Under the pieces are notes generated by a model. That model made no database searches. It worked only from the letters and a program-made list of their open reading frames with translations, and had not been told where the DNA came from. The translations under genes and the position numbers were made by a program. This document shows positions 29,253-38,796 of a stretch of 64,000 nt of DNA, piece after piece. Each line of letters opens with the position of its first letter. The stretch's first letter is position 1. Source of the DNA: Gammaproteobacteria bacterium (GTDB lineage: Bacteria > Pseudomonadota > Gammaproteobacteria > Burkholderiales > Burkholderiaceae_D); NCBI GenBank assembly GCA_903970185.1, contig CAJCIC010000020.1, positions 81,242-145,241 of the forward strand. Direction: 5' to 3'.

Positions 29253-29780
29253 TCAATTCGCCACCAGCGCTCGTGCAGCCGAAGAAGGCGCCGCTATCAC
29301 GCGTGCCATGCAAAGCGCGTCCAGATACACGCCGTCACGCAGGGCGAACTGGCGGAAAAGCCCCTCCTGAACAAAACCATGCCTTTCGTAGAGCGAGATG
29401 GCGCGCTGGTTGTCGACAAATACCGTCAGCTCGAGCCGCGTCAAGGCCATCCAGTTGTCGGCGAGCTCGATCACCGCGGCAAGCAGCGCGGAGCCGACCC
29501 CTTTGCCCTGCCATCTGGCAACCACCGAAAGGCCCAGACTCGCCGCATGGATGCGGCGCCTCGCGGCTTCCGGATGAAGGCCGATGTTGCCTGCCATTTC
29601 GCCGTCAACCTCGGCGACCAATAGAACGTTGGCATTGTTAGCGCTCGCCCGCTCACGCCAGGTCTCAAGCGAAGGGTAAGGCAGCTGCAAGGTGCCGCTG
29701 TAGACGCTTGGTTCGAGATAGGTCTGATACAAGGCCTCGGCGTCGGCTGCGACCACGCGGCGGATTTTGACGTTGTACAT
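29253..29780 (-). CDS. GNAT-family N-acetyltransferase
   Basis: A 175-residue acetyltransferase. VKIRRVVAADAEALYQTYLE is the N-terminal helix block, LGLSVVARWQGKGVGSALLA is motif A with the acetyl-CoA loop Q/RxxGxG/A, and FVDNQRAISLYERHGFVQEG is motif B. The substrate is unknown. The ATG at 29780 is taken as start because the upstream 109 codons of open frame show no domain. Confidence 0.9.
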   Translation of the reverse strand: MYNVKIRRVVAADAEALYQTYLEPSVYSGTLQLPYPSLETWRERASANNANVLLVAEVDGEMAGNIGLHPEAARRRIHAASLGLSVVARWQGKGVGSALLAAVIELADNWMALTRLELTVFVDNQRAISLYERHGFVQEGLFRQFALRDGVYLDALCMARVIAAPSSAARALVAN

Positions 29781-29949
29781 GTTCGGTGTCGGCCTTCGAA
29801 AGGTTGATTGTGCCCAGACGCACAGTACCCGGCAAGCGCACGATTTTGCGGTCAACCCCTGTGTTGCCGTTTGCAAACAATCGTCAATTTGTACGCCTGC
29901 CACTTCCCATAAGGCATGGCCGCGGCGATGATCGGTCAAGGGAGATCTG

Positions 29950-30231
29950 ATGTCTACGCTCGCACTTACGCCCGATCGCGAAACCGGTTCAGCCGCAAGA
30001 CTTAGCGGGAGTGACGTCGCCTTCAGTGTCGACAGCGACGCTGGCCGCTTCGAATGCCGCGTGACGCGGGAAGTGCTGTTGGGCTTTGACCTTACGGCGA
30101 GCGACACCAGCGACTGGGTGGAAATTTACCTCTGCCACCGCGAGCGCGTTGATGCGGTGGCAAGAATGTTGATTGCGCACGGCTTGCGCGGCTCGCACCT
30201 GACCGTTTGCGCCCACCATTTCATGGACTGA
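29950..30231 (+). CDS. DUF1488-like small protein, copy 2
   Basis: A 93-residue protein. FECRVTREVL, HRERVDAVARMLIAHGLRGS and TVCAHHF align with copies 1 and 3. The ATG at 29950 has AGGGAG seven bases upstream. It is followed four bases later by copy 3, so the two form an operon. Confidence 0.72.
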   Translation: MSTLALTPDRETGSAARLSGSDVAFSVDSDAGRFECRVTREVLLGFDLTASDTSDWVEIYLCHRERVDAVARMLIAHGLRGSHLTVCAHHFMD

Positions 30232-30235
30232 TGAC

Positions 30236-30577
30236 GTGAACTCCCCAGAAAAGCGCACAACCCATGGCGAAATGCTGCTGCGCCACTGCGAGCCTTTCGC
30301 AACGCCGCGCGGCGTCGTCTTCGAGATCCCGTTTCACACCGACTGGCTGCAATGCCTGGTCACGCGCGAGGCCTTGCAGGCGGTCGATATCCTGCGCACG
30401 ACGCAGTTTGACTACGTCGGGGCATTTCGGCGCCACCGGCGCTTGATCGAAGCGCGTGCCCTGCTTCTAAGTGCAATGGGATTGCGCGGCTCGAGGCTCG
30501 TCGTCAGGCTGCATCACCTCGCCGAAGCCGAACTTTTGAAGGCGGTCAAGCGCCCCAGAAACGACGCGGCGCTCTAA
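30236..30577 (+). CDS. DUF1488-like small protein, copy 3
   Basis: A 113-residue protein starting with GTG directly after copy 2. LQCLVTREALQAVDI, RRHRRLIEARALLLSAMGLRG and LVVRLHHLAEAEL match the family core. Its tail is basic (KAVKRPRNDAAL). It overlaps the convergent AAA+ ATPase gene by four bases. The function of the family is unknown. Confidence 0.72.
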   Translation: MNSPEKRTTHGEMLLRHCEPFATPRGVVFEIPFHTDWLQCLVTREALQAVDILRTTQFDYVGAFRRHRRLIEARALLLSAMGLRGSRLVVRLHHLAEAELLKAVKRPRNDAAL

Positions 30578-31557
30578 AAACCGATCCTCTGGCGCTTGGC
30601 GGTGCGATCGATTTCGACATCGGCTGCGGCAATCGCGTCGCGGCCAGCAAGGCGCGCGTTGCCAAACCCCGCCGTCAAGACCCGGCGCATTTCGCGCGGA
30701 GCAAGCCTTGCGACTCTCTCTAGCGTGTCCTTGCCGAGGGTCTCCGGAAAGCGCGCGCCCCAGGAGTGGCCTTCGCGGACCTCGGCATAGATCGTCTGTG
30801 CGATACGGCATGCCCCCTCGAAGTCGGGTTCGGCAATCTGATAGACGTTCATGCGGTTCAGAATCGGCTCCGGAATATATCTCGCGTCGTTGGCTGTCGC
30901 GATCCATACGACGTCACCGGCATCGATCGGAACCTCGGCGAATTCATCGATGAATTCGCGCGCGGTGTCCTGCTCCAGCAACGAATAGAGGGCGCCAAGC
31001 GGATCGTACTGGGTGTCACCGCCGGCCTTGTCGATCTCGTCGACCACCATCACCGGATTGGCGTAATCGCCATGAACCAGCGTTTCGAAGACCTTGCCCG
31101 GCTTGGCATTTTTCCACTGCGATGAGGCGCCGGAGAGGACCCAGCCCGCGGTCAGGCTCGACATGCCAACAAAGCCATAGCCCGTACCGAGCATCTTTGC
31201 GAGCCGGCGCGCAAAATGCGTCTTGCCAATGCCTGGGCCACCCAAAAGCAGGATCGGCGCAAGTTCGAGGCGATCATCGCTTTCGGTACAAAGTGCAAGT
31301 TGTCGACGAATATCGTCAAGGGGTTCGCTGAAATTGGGCAGCTCGTCGTAGAGCTGGTCCATCTCCGGCAAAGCCGAAGGTTTTACCGAAAAGCGCAGGC
31401 CGCCGGCCTTGAGCATCTTTTCGTACATGGTACGAAGCGCTTCGCTTGCGCTCTCGGAAAGATCGGCCAGCGCGTTCTCGACATCACGCGGTGCGTAGAC
31501 CTGCTTGAACGCGGCAACCGTAATCGCACTGGTCCCGCCCGCGCCCGACGCATCCAT
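30574..31557 (-). CDS. AAA+ ATPase (Lon-like ATPase domain)
   Basis: A 327-residue AAA+ protein. LLGGPGIGKTHFARRLA is Walker A, MVVDEIDKAGG is Walker B, WIATANDARYIPEPILNRM has sensor 1 and the arginine finger, and APREMRRVLTAGFG sensor 2. The overall order recalls the ATPase module of Lon, but there is no protease domain with a Ser-Lys dyad. A helical region of about 90 residues precedes it. GGAGGGAG lies nine bases before the ATG at 31557. Partner unknown. Confidence 0.87.
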   Translation of the reverse strand: MDASGAGGTSAITVAAFKQVYAPRDVENALADLSESASEALRTMYEKMLKAGGLRFSVKPSALPEMDQLYDELPNFSEPLDDIRRQLALCTESDDRLELAPILLLGGPGIGKTHFARRLAKMLGTGYGFVGMSSLTAGWVLSGASSQWKNAKPGKVFETLVHGDYANPVMVVDEIDKAGGDTQYDPLGALYSLLEQDTAREFIDEFAEVPIDAGDVVWIATANDARYIPEPILNRMNVYQIAEPDFEGACRIAQTIYAEVREGHSWGARFPETLGKDTLERVARLAPREMRRVLTAGFGNARLAGRDAIAAADVEIDRTAKRQRIGF

Positions 31558-31641
31558 AAGACGACTCCCTCCTGCAAGCCCGATGATCGATCTCAAGCAA
31601 TCAGCGTGCCATTACGCTCGGAAGTCCCAGGGCGCGACGCT

Positions 31642-33111
31642 TTAGCTAGCGGGCGTCGTGCCCATCGCGAGCGGATGGTCCTGCTGACTGATATCCCAGC
31701 CTCCGCCCAAGGCTTTCACCAACTGTACGTTATAAACGACCCGTTCGGAAAGTAGGTTGACCTGCTGGCGCTGATTGGTCAAAAGCGTTGTCTCTGCCGT
31801 GATGACGTCGGTATAGGCGACAGTACCGGCCTTGTAGCGGTTGATTTCGAGATTGACCGCCTGTTGCGCCAATCGGACAGCTTCCGTCTGATAACCATAT
31901 TCGTTTTCAAGAACACGCAGCCCGACCAGGCTGTCCTCGACACTTTGGAACGCCGAAAGCACGGTCTGGCGGTAGTTGGCGACAGTCGCATCGTAGTTCG
32001 CGCGTGCCGCAGCGAGTTGCCCGGAACGCGAGCCGCCATCAAAAATCGTCTGTGCCAGCGTTGCACCAAGCGACCAGTAACGCGCCGGTGCACTGAAGAG
32101 CGCAATCATTCCCGGGGTATTCAAGGTATTTACGCCTCTTTCGGCGCTCAGATTGACGACCGGAAAGAACGCGGCCGTGGCAACGCCGATCTGGGCATTG
32201 GCAGCGGCCATCTGCCTTTCTGCGACGGCAATGTCCGGACGTCGCTCAAGCAGTTGCGACGGCACCGCGACGGGCGCCGGTGGCACGAGCAGCGACTCGG
32301 TCAGCGGATCGTCAGCAATCGTCAAGGCCGAAGGCGGCATGCCGACCAGAACGGCAATGGCGTGTTCGAGCTGCCCGCGCTGAACGCCGACGTCAATGGC
32401 TTGCGCCTGGGTGCTGACCAATTGTGTCTGCGCCTGGACAACGTCAGAGAGCTGGGCAACGCCGACCTTGTACTGGTTTTGCGTCAAGGTCAGTGCTTTC
32501 TGGTACTGCACGATGGTCTCGTCTAGGAGCTTGCGCGTGGCATCGACGCCGCGCAGCTGAAAGTAGTCGATGGCCAGTTCTGACTGCAGGCTCAAAAGCG
32601 TGTTGGCAAGGGTGTCGCCGCTCGCCGCAGCGCTCGCTTCGCTGGCCTCGACATTGCGCGAGACCGTGCCCCAAAGATCGGGCTCCCACGACGCGTCAAG
32701 CGTGAGCGCGCGCGGGCTGGTGGTGTGGTTTGGGCCCTGTCCCTGGCCGACGCGCTCGCCACTGGCGCCCAGAGAGAGCTGCGGGAAATAGGCAGCGCGT
32801 GCGACCTGCACCAATGCGCGCTCTTGCCGGTAGGTGGCGATCGCCTGCAGCAGCGTTTGATTGGAACTCACGACCTTGAGCTCGAGTTCATCGAGCTTTG
32901 CATCACCGTAGCGCTTCCACCAGTCTGTTGGCGGATGACCATCGGCAGGGGTCGCGACAACCCATCCTGCGGCCTCCTTGTAGGCTTCCGCTTCGGGCGC
33001 ACCGGGCCTGACGTAATCCGGACCCGAGCAGGCACTGAGCACGACCATGGCCCAAAGCGCGGCGCCTGCCGCAGCACGCGGCGCGGCAGCCGATCGGGCG
33101 TTGCGTTTCAT
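31642..33111 (-). CDS. Outer-membrane efflux lipoprotein (NodT family)
   Basis: A 489-residue TolC-like channel of RND-type efflux pumps. The signal peptide ends in the lipobox LSAC. GPDYVRPGAPEAEAY and WWKRYGDAKLDELELKVVSSN are the N-terminal signatures, and the two long heptad-rich hairpins with RQERALVQVARAAYFPQLSL and VVNLSAERGVN follow. No membrane-fusion or RND gene is next to it. Confidence 0.92.
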   Translation of the reverse strand: MKRNARSAAAPRAAAGAALWAMVVLSACSGPDYVRPGAPEAEAYKEAAGWVVATPADGHPPTDWWKRYGDAKLDELELKVVSSNQTLLQAIATYRQERALVQVARAAYFPQLSLGASGERVGQGQGPNHTTSPRALTLDASWEPDLWGTVSRNVEASEASAAASGDTLANTLLSLQSELAIDYFQLRGVDATRKLLDETIVQYQKALTLTQNQYKVGVAQLSDVVQAQTQLVSTQAQAIDVGVQRGQLEHAIAVLVGMPPSALTIADDPLTESLLVPPAPVAVPSQLLERRPDIAVAERQMAAANAQIGVATAAFFPVVNLSAERGVNTLNTPGMIALFSAPARYWSLGATLAQTIFDGGSRSGQLAAARANYDATVANYRQTVLSAFQSVEDSLVGLRVLENEYGYQTEAVRLAQQAVNLEINRYKAGTVAYTDVITAETTLLTNQRQQVNLLSERVVYNVQLVKALGGGWDISQQDHPLAMGTTPAS

Positions 33112-33273
33112 GGGGCGACCTCTTCTGAGACACCCGACCCGTCGGCGGGGCGCTTTCTCATGCGACGCGCGCGCAAGCGGGCGAGGTCAGGATACAGTTG
33201 GATCACAGGCAAAGTGTACCGCGTCAACCAAGAGCACATGAAACGCCGTGCAACGACCGGCTTGAGTTCGAGG

Positions 33274-34053
33274 CTAGCGGCCAACGAACAGTGCCGCGCG
33301 CTTGTCGCGAAAAGCGGCAACCCCCTCCTTGAAGTCGGCGCTGCGGCCGAGCTGCTTTTGCAACTCGCGCTCGACGTCCAGCTGTTCTGCCAGCGACCTG
33401 TGGGCAGCGCCATACAGTGCCGACTTGGTCGCGGCCAGCGCTCGTGTCGGTGCCTTGGCGAGGCGGTCAATCAGCGCGCTTGCGGCGCTCTCCAGTTCCG
33501 CATCGGGATAGGCGCGCCAGATCAGACCGATGCGCTCGGCTTCGCTGGCATGGACCTCTTCACCCAGCATGGCAAGGCCTAGCGCGCGCGCAATGCCGAT
33601 GCGCTCCGGCAGGAAATAGGTCGCGCCGGCGTCGGGCAGCAGTCCGATGCGGGCAAAGGCAAGAACAAAACGCGCACTTTGCGCGGCGAGCGTGAAATCG
33701 GCAGCCAGTGCAAGGCTTGCCCCGGCGCCTGCAGCTACGCCATTGACGATCGAGACAACGGGCATCGGCAAGGCCCGAATGCGCTTGATGAGCGGATTGT
33801 AGTGCCGCTCGAGCACGAGCCCGATGTCATCTCCCTGAGGCAGCCCGGACGCGAGGTCGGCGCCCGCACAAAAGCCGCGTCCGGCGCCGGTCAAGGCGAG
33901 CGCGCGCAATGCGTCGCTGCGCTCGACCTGGTCAAGAACCCGGGCCAATTCATCCAACAGCGTCAAATCGAGCGCGTTCAAGCGATCCGGCCGGTTCAGC
34001 GTGATGCGCGCGACATCGCCATCAATGGCAAAAAGCAGACTGCTAGACGTCAT
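33274..34053 (-). CDS. Enoyl-CoA hydratase/isomerase family protein
   Basis: A 259-residue crotonase-fold protein. ARITLNRPDRLNALDLTLL is the N-terminal block, ALALTGAGRGFCAGADL the first oxyanion-hole loop, and IVNGVAAGAGASLALAADF the second. The Glu at the position after PDAGATYFLP fits a PaaG-like or broad-range hydratase/isomerase. The ATG at 34053 overlaps the end of the NAT gene by 11 bases, so the pair is probably co-translated. Confidence 0.9.
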   Translation of the reverse strand: MTSSSLLFAIDGDVARITLNRPDRLNALDLTLLDELARVLDQVERSDALRALALTGAGRGFCAGADLASGLPQGDDIGLVLERHYNPLIKRIRALPMPVVSIVNGVAAGAGASLALAADFTLAAQSARFVLAFARIGLLPDAGATYFLPERIGIARALGLAMLGEEVHASEAERIGLIWRAYPDAELESAASALIDRLAKAPTRALAATKSALYGAAHRSLAEQLDVERELQKQLGRSADFKEGVAAFRDKRAALFVGR

Positions 34054-34873
34054 GATCGGGTTCCTTCGGTTCGGCCGTGTCGGGGCCTGAAGTGATTGCC
34101 AGAGCCGCCGGGCGCGGCGCCAAGATACCAAACATCTCCCAAAGCGCGCGGTCGGCCTCCTCGGCGCTGTCGAACTCCTGCTCGACGCTTGAGCCATCGG
34201 CCGCAGTCTCGATCAGGCGCCGGTCGACGAGCGTGACGCGGCCATCGACGCGCGCCAGCGAGACGATGCGTCGCTGGGTGAAGGTCGATTCGGGTGACGT
34301 CTGATGATAGGTGCACATCTCATCGAATTCCTCGATGCTGCGCGCAGCCAGAGTGAATCGGTAGCAAGGCCTGAACTCAGCCTCGCCTTCACGCATCTGC
34401 AGGACAAAAAAACCCTCTTCCTGGACCAGGCGGAAGGCACGGTACTCGCTCTCCTCGACGATGTTCGACGGCCGAAGCGGCAGCGGGTTGATGAAGCTGT
34501 CTCCAAAGCCGACGTCGGCGATCATCGCGCCATCGAGGTCAACGCGCAAAAGGAGATGGGAAAAATCCGGACCGTAGGCGCCTTTTGCGGGCGAATACAC
34601 CTGTGCTGATAGCAGGCTGACCTGAAATCCCATGCTCTTTAAGGCCCAGGCGAGAAGGCCGTTGAGTTCGTAGCAGAATCCGCCGCGCCTGGCTTCGACG
34701 ATTTTCCAGTAATGGGCGACATCGCTTAAGTAAATCGGCTCGTCCCAACCGATCGAGAGGTTCTCAAAGGGCACGGTAAACAGGTGCGCACGATGCATCT
34801 GCCGCAATACCTGATGGCTTGGCGTGCGCGGCCCGCTGTAGCCGATGCGGGCGAGATAGCGATCGAGATCCAT
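34043..34873 (-). CDS. Arylamine N-acetyltransferase
   Basis: A 276-residue NAT enzyme that acetylates arylamines or hydrazines from acetyl-CoA. The catalytic Cys-His-Asp triad is readable: RGGFCYELNGL, DFSHLLLRVD and ADVGFGDSF. FTVPFENLSI is the conserved N-terminal loop. It is the first gene of a two-gene overlapping unit with the enoyl-CoA hydratase. Confidence 0.93.
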   Translation of the reverse strand: MDLDRYLARIGYSGPRTPSHQVLRQMHRAHLFTVPFENLSIGWDEPIYLSDVAHYWKIVEARRGGFCYELNGLLAWALKSMGFQVSLLSAQVYSPAKGAYGPDFSHLLLRVDLDGAMIADVGFGDSFINPLPLRPSNIVEESEYRAFRLVQEEGFFVLQMREGEAEFRPCYRFTLAARSIEEFDEMCTYHQTSPESTFTQRRIVSLARVDGRVTLVDRRLIETAADGSSVEQEFDSAEEADRALWEMFGILAPRPAALAITSGPDTAEPKEPDHDV

Positions 34874-34953
34874 GGCGTCGACGCGGCTTCTCGCGCCGCG
34901 ATGAGCGGTGAATTCGCCGATAATAGCGCGTTGAGATGCTTATCTGACGAATC

Positions 34954-35811
34954 ATGTCATCGCCGCCAACCCAGCCCATGCCTCATGAGGGCGTCAACAC
35001 GCCACCCCGCGCGCCGCTGGATGATGCCCTTGGACTTGAACGCGTTGACGAGCGACAGTATCGACTCGCCACAAGCGAGACCTACTGGAATCTGACCGGA
35101 CCTTTTGGCGGTTGGGTGTTTGCCGCCGGCGCCAAGGCCATTTTGCTTGACGACAGCGTCGAAGGCGAGCCGGTCGAAGCCCATGCGCGCTTCATTGCAG
35201 CGCCAAAGGAAGGCGTCATCGACATCCGCGTCATGCGCCTGAGCCAGGGGCGCAGCGTCGGCTTCTGGCGGGCCGAAATCTGGCAGGAGCAAAAGGGTGC
35301 GCCACGCCTTTGTGCCGAAGTCTCGATGCTCTTCGCCGCTCACCGCACGACCATCGATGTCGTCACGGCGCGGCCACCGGTCGTGCCCGCGCCTGAGGCG
35401 TTGCGCGCCGTCAACACGCCAATGGCCAGGCTGCGCTGGCTTGGCGTCTACGACTTGCGCTATGTCAGTGGCGCGCCCTTTGCCCCAGCCGATCCGCCAA
35501 GCATGGAAAGCGTTTTCTGGGCACGCGAACGCGTCGCGCGCAAGCCCGACTGGCTCGGGCTCATCGCTCTTGCCGATATCGTTGCGCCAAGAAGCTTCGC
35601 CTTGCAGCCGGCACGCATGCCGTCTGCGACCGTATCGATGTCGGTCTATTTCACCGCAACCTCAAGCGAGCTGGCAGCAATGGCCAGCGGCTGGATGCTG
35701 CTCGCGGTCAACGGCCATGCCGCCCGGCGCGGTTTTTTCGACCATGCGCTGTCGATCTGGCAAGAAGACCGGCTGCTTCTGACAAGCACGCAGATGGCCT
35801 GGTTCGCCTAG
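34954..35811 (+). CDS. Acyl-CoA thioesterase, TesB-like double hotdog
   Basis: A 285-residue protein with two hotdog halves. ETYWNLTGPFGGWVFAAGAKAIL and VEAHARFIAAPKEGVIDIRVM with QGRSVGFWRAEIWQE form the first half; RMPSATVSMSVYFTAT and FDHALSIWQEDRLLLTSTQM the second, the terminal TQM being typical of TesB. It should release fatty or other acids from CoA. It diverges from the NAT gene. Confidence 0.85.
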   Translation: MSSPPTQPMPHEGVNTPPRAPLDDALGLERVDERQYRLATSETYWNLTGPFGGWVFAAGAKAILLDDSVEGEPVEAHARFIAAPKEGVIDIRVMRLSQGRSVGFWRAEIWQEQKGAPRLCAEVSMLFAAHRTTIDVVTARPPVVPAPEALRAVNTPMARLRWLGVYDLRYVSGAPFAPADPPSMESVFWARERVARKPDWLGLIALADIVAPRSFALQPARMPSATVSMSVYFTATSSELAAMASGWMLLAVNGHAARRGFFDHALSIWQEDRLLLTSTQMAWFA

Positions 35812-35818
35812 GCCGTAA

Positions 35819-37003
35819 CTACGGTTGCGGCGCGTCAAGCAGGGTTGAAATGGCGACCCACTTGCCATTGGCGATCTGCGACACGCGCACTTTGTGACTG
35901 CCGATGCGATCCGCTGCAGTGACGTGAAACTCGGGGCTGCCGAACATGTCGCGCGGGAAAGTGCTGTTCTCAAGCGCCGCGTTAAACGACGACACGCTTA
36001 GCACCGGGCCAGCGCGCGCCGCAGCCTTGGCGAACAGGTCGACGATCACCCAGCCGTACACGGCATAGACCGACGGTTCTTCGGCGAATTTGCTGCGATA
36101 GGTGGCGGTCCAGTCACGCACGAGCTTGGAGGCATCGTCAGGGTACGGCTGCGAGACCGTATTTACGGCGTAGACACCTTCGACCGCCTTGCCGCCGAGT
36201 TGATGCATCAGATTCGAGTACAGCGTCGCGGTGCCAACGAAGTCCGCGGCCACGCCGATGCGCCGTGATTCGGTGATGACGCCAACGGCATCGGCCACGG
36301 TACTGCCAAATACGACGAGCTCGCACGAACTGCCGCGAAGCTTCGCGGCGATGGCCGGGAAATCGGCCGCGCCATGGGCAAACTCGACGTGCTCGCTTGC
36401 AGCGCCTTCACTTCTTGCTGCGCTGTCGGTCGCGTGCATGACCTCATTGCCAAAATCGCCATCTTCAACCACCGAGCAAATCCGCGAATAACGGTGACGC
36501 GAGAAGAGATAGGGCAGTGCCGTGCGCAACTGCTCAGAGGCCGAGAGCATGAACGCGACCTTCAGACGGTCGGGCGGATCGTAGGTTGCGCGCGAACTCG
36601 CGATCGGCAAGAAACTGATGACATTGCGCTTGAGCAGGACCGGGATGACGCCACGGTTGGCCGGCGCACCCACGGTTGCGAGCAAGGCGAAGATCTGGTC
36701 ATGATCGATCAGCCGCTCAAGTGCAAGGACTGCAAGGCGGTCATCGGATGCGCTGTCTTCGATGTCGAGCTTGAGCATGCGGCCGTTGACGCCGCCTTCG
36801 CGATTGATCTCGGCCACGCGCAATTGCATGCCGTGCTTGACCTGTACACCGTAAGGTGCCATCGGCCCGGATAGATCGAGAATGGACCCGAGCGAAATTT
36901 CGGTCGCTGTAACGCCAGGTGTTGCCTCGGCGTGCGCAAGCGCGAGCCCGCGCGTAAACAAAATCAAGGCATAGACGGCAAGGCGAAGACGCAAAGCGGC
37001 CAT
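35819..37003 (-). CDS. ABC-transporter substrate-binding protein, Leu/amide type (Peripla_BP_6)
   Basis: A 394-residue periplasmic protein with an N-terminal signal peptide (residues 1-26). GVTATEISLGSILDLSGPMAPYG is the characteristic opening of branched-chain-amino-acid-type receptors, followed by the typical INREGGVNGRMLKLDI. No permease or ATPase of the same type adjoins it, so it is an orphan receptor here. Confidence 0.9.
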   Translation of the reverse strand: MAALRLRLAVYALILFTRGLALAHAEATPGVTATEISLGSILDLSGPMAPYGVQVKHGMQLRVAEINREGGVNGRMLKLDIEDSASDDRLAVLALERLIDHDQIFALLATVGAPANRGVIPVLLKRNVISFLPIASSRATYDPPDRLKVAFMLSASEQLRTALPYLFSRHRYSRICSVVEDGDFGNEVMHATDSAARSEGAASEHVEFAHGAADFPAIAAKLRGSSCELVVFGSTVADAVGVITESRRIGVAADFVGTATLYSNLMHQLGGKAVEGVYAVNTVSQPYPDDASKLVRDWTATYRSKFAEEPSVYAVYGWVIVDLFAKAAARAGPVLSVSSFNAALENSTFPRDMFGSPEFHVTAADRIGSHKVRVSQIANGKWVAISTLLDAPQP

Positions 37004-37127
37004 CCCGGGTGAAGACGTGACAGCGCTTCATTAAAGCGGGCACCTCCAAGGCTCACAATCAGGGTATGCCCGCATCGCCTCGCCACCGCGGTGCAACATG
37101 CAACACGTCCATGTTCACCTGTACCGT

Positions 37128-38084
37128 CTACTGTTTGCTGCGGCTCGATATCCACGCGAAGAGGCCTTGCGCGTTCAGTTCGATATCCATCTCCATCAGC
37201 GCCAGCGCCTCGTTGGCACTGACTCCCCAGGGCTGCATCGACGCTTCGCTTGCGACCAGATGTGCCACGCCTTCGCGCAGGATCGGCATCGCCACCGATT
37301 CCGGTGCACCCTTGGGAATTGCATCAGCAAGCATGGCGTGCGCATCGACCAGGCGCAACAGATCCGAGGCGAGCCGTGGCAGGTCAGTGACACGGCCGTA
37401 GTGCGTGAGGTAGGCCGCGGCTGGCGAGAGTGCCATGAGGCGATTGATCGAGGCATGAAATGCAAGCGGGTCGAACTGGATCGGCGTCGTCGCGGGAAAT
37501 ACGAAGGCACGGCCGTCGCAGTCAAGTTCACGATAGGACAGGCCAAACATGTCGCCGGTAAAGAGACTGTTGCTGCTGACATCGAAAATGCAATTGTGAT
37601 GGCGTGCGTGTCCGGGCGTGTCGTAGAAGACCAGCGTGCGCGAAGCCAGATCGATCGAGTCGCCGTCATTGGCCACGAGCACACGCTCTTTCGGCACGGG
37701 CAGAATATTGCCATGCGTGCGCTCGGTCTCCTGCGCGCCATAGACTGCGATCGTGCCTGCGATGAGCTGGGTCGGATCGATCATGTGGCGCGCGCCGCGC
37801 GGATGGACGACGAGCCTGGCATTGGGTAGCGCAGCCATCAGTTGGCCCGCGCCACCGGCGTGATCCAGATGCACGTGGGTCAGGATGACGTAGTCGACGG
37901 CGTCGCGCCCGATACCCTTCTTCTCAAGCGTATCAAGCACGGTCGGGATTGAATGGTTGGTACCGGTATCGATGATCGCAGCCCTGCCCTTTTCAATCAT
38001 CAAATGAATCGCGTCGAGCTTCGGCCTGACGTAGCCGGAGTCGATCGCGCAAATGCCATCTGGATATTCTGTGAGCGGATTCAT
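37128..38084 (-). CDS. MBL-fold metallohydrolase
   Basis: A 318-residue metallo-beta-lactamase-fold enzyme. THVHLDHAGG (HxHxDH) is the metal motif, DTPGHARHHNCIF and LFTGDMFG supply the later His and Asp ligands, and YLTHYGRV a further His. A substrate cannot be assigned. Start at ATG 38084 (MNPLTEYPDGICAIDSGY). Its frame ends before a short gap with the next gene. Confidence 0.88.
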   Translation of the reverse strand: MNPLTEYPDGICAIDSGYVRPKLDAIHLMIEKGRAAIIDTGTNHSIPTVLDTLEKKGIGRDAVDYVILTHVHLDHAGGAGQLMAALPNARLVVHPRGARHMIDPTQLIAGTIAVYGAQETERTHGNILPVPKERVLVANDGDSIDLASRTLVFYDTPGHARHHNCIFDVSSNSLFTGDMFGLSYRELDCDGRAFVFPATTPIQFDPLAFHASINRLMALSPAAAYLTHYGRVTDLPRLASDLLRLVDAHAMLADAIPKGAPESVAMPILREGVAHLVASEASMQPWGVSANEALALMEMDIELNAQGLFAWISSRSKQ

Positions 38085-38111
38085 GAACACGAGGTGGGCA
38101 ACGGGCCAGGA

Positions 38112-38780
38112 CTATGATGCCGTGCTTAGGGCAAGGTGCAACTCAAGGCGCTTGGCGAAAAGCGTGGCAGGCCAGAGCACGACGAAATAGGCGATGGCGA
38201 CAAGGGTATAGGCCTCGAGCGGGCGGTAGGTCTCATGCGCTACGGTCTGTCCCTGGTAGAGCAGGTCGGGAACAGCGAGGATCGACAGCAGCGACGTGTT
38301 CTTGAGCTGGATAATCGACTGATTGACAAGCGCAGGCAGCATGCGCTTGCACGCCTGCGGCAGTACGACCGAGCCCATGACCTGCGCCGGACTCATGCCA
38401 AGCGCGCGTGCCGCGTGCTTCTGGCCGATGTCGATCGAGACGATGCCGGCGCGAACAATCTCCGAATAAAACGCGCCGCCGTAGAGCGCGAGCGTGAGCA
38501 CCGCTGCGCTCGCGGGCGTCATCTCGATGCCCGAGACGATCGGCAAGGCGTAATAAAACCAGATCAGCTGCACCAGGACGGGTGTGCAGCGAAACAGCTC
38601 GACATAGGCTCTGACCACGCCGCGCAGCCACGCCTGCGACGACAGGCCGGCAAAGGCTGCAAGAACGCCGACCATCAGGCCCAAAGCGACGCACAAAAGC
38701 GTGTAGCCCAGCGTGTATTCGAGGCCGATCAGAAACAGGTGGCGATACGCCAGAAGCGACGCGAAATCCCACTTGTACAC
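38112..38780 (-). CDS. Polar amino-acid ABC transporter permease (HisM/GlnP type)
   Basis: A 222-residue inner-membrane permease with about five helices. The helix-to-loop motif RALGMSPAQVMGSVVLPQACKRMLPAL is the EAA loop that docks the ATPase. YVELFRCTPVLVQLIWFYY is characteristic of the HisM family. It lies 16 bases after the binding-protein gene. No ATPase gene is adjacent. Confidence 0.93.
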   Translation of the reverse strand: MYKWDFASLLAYRHLFLIGLEYTLGYTLLCVALGLMVGVLAAFAGLSSQAWLRGVVRAYVELFRCTPVLVQLIWFYYALPIVSGIEMTPASAAVLTLALYGGAFYSEIVRAGIVSIDIGQKHAARALGMSPAQVMGSVVLPQACKRMLPALVNQSIIQLKNTSLLSILAVPDLLYQGQTVAHETYRPLEAYTLVAIAYFVVLWPATLFAKRLELHLALSTAS

Positions 38781-38796
38781 GACGTTCCCTCACGTC

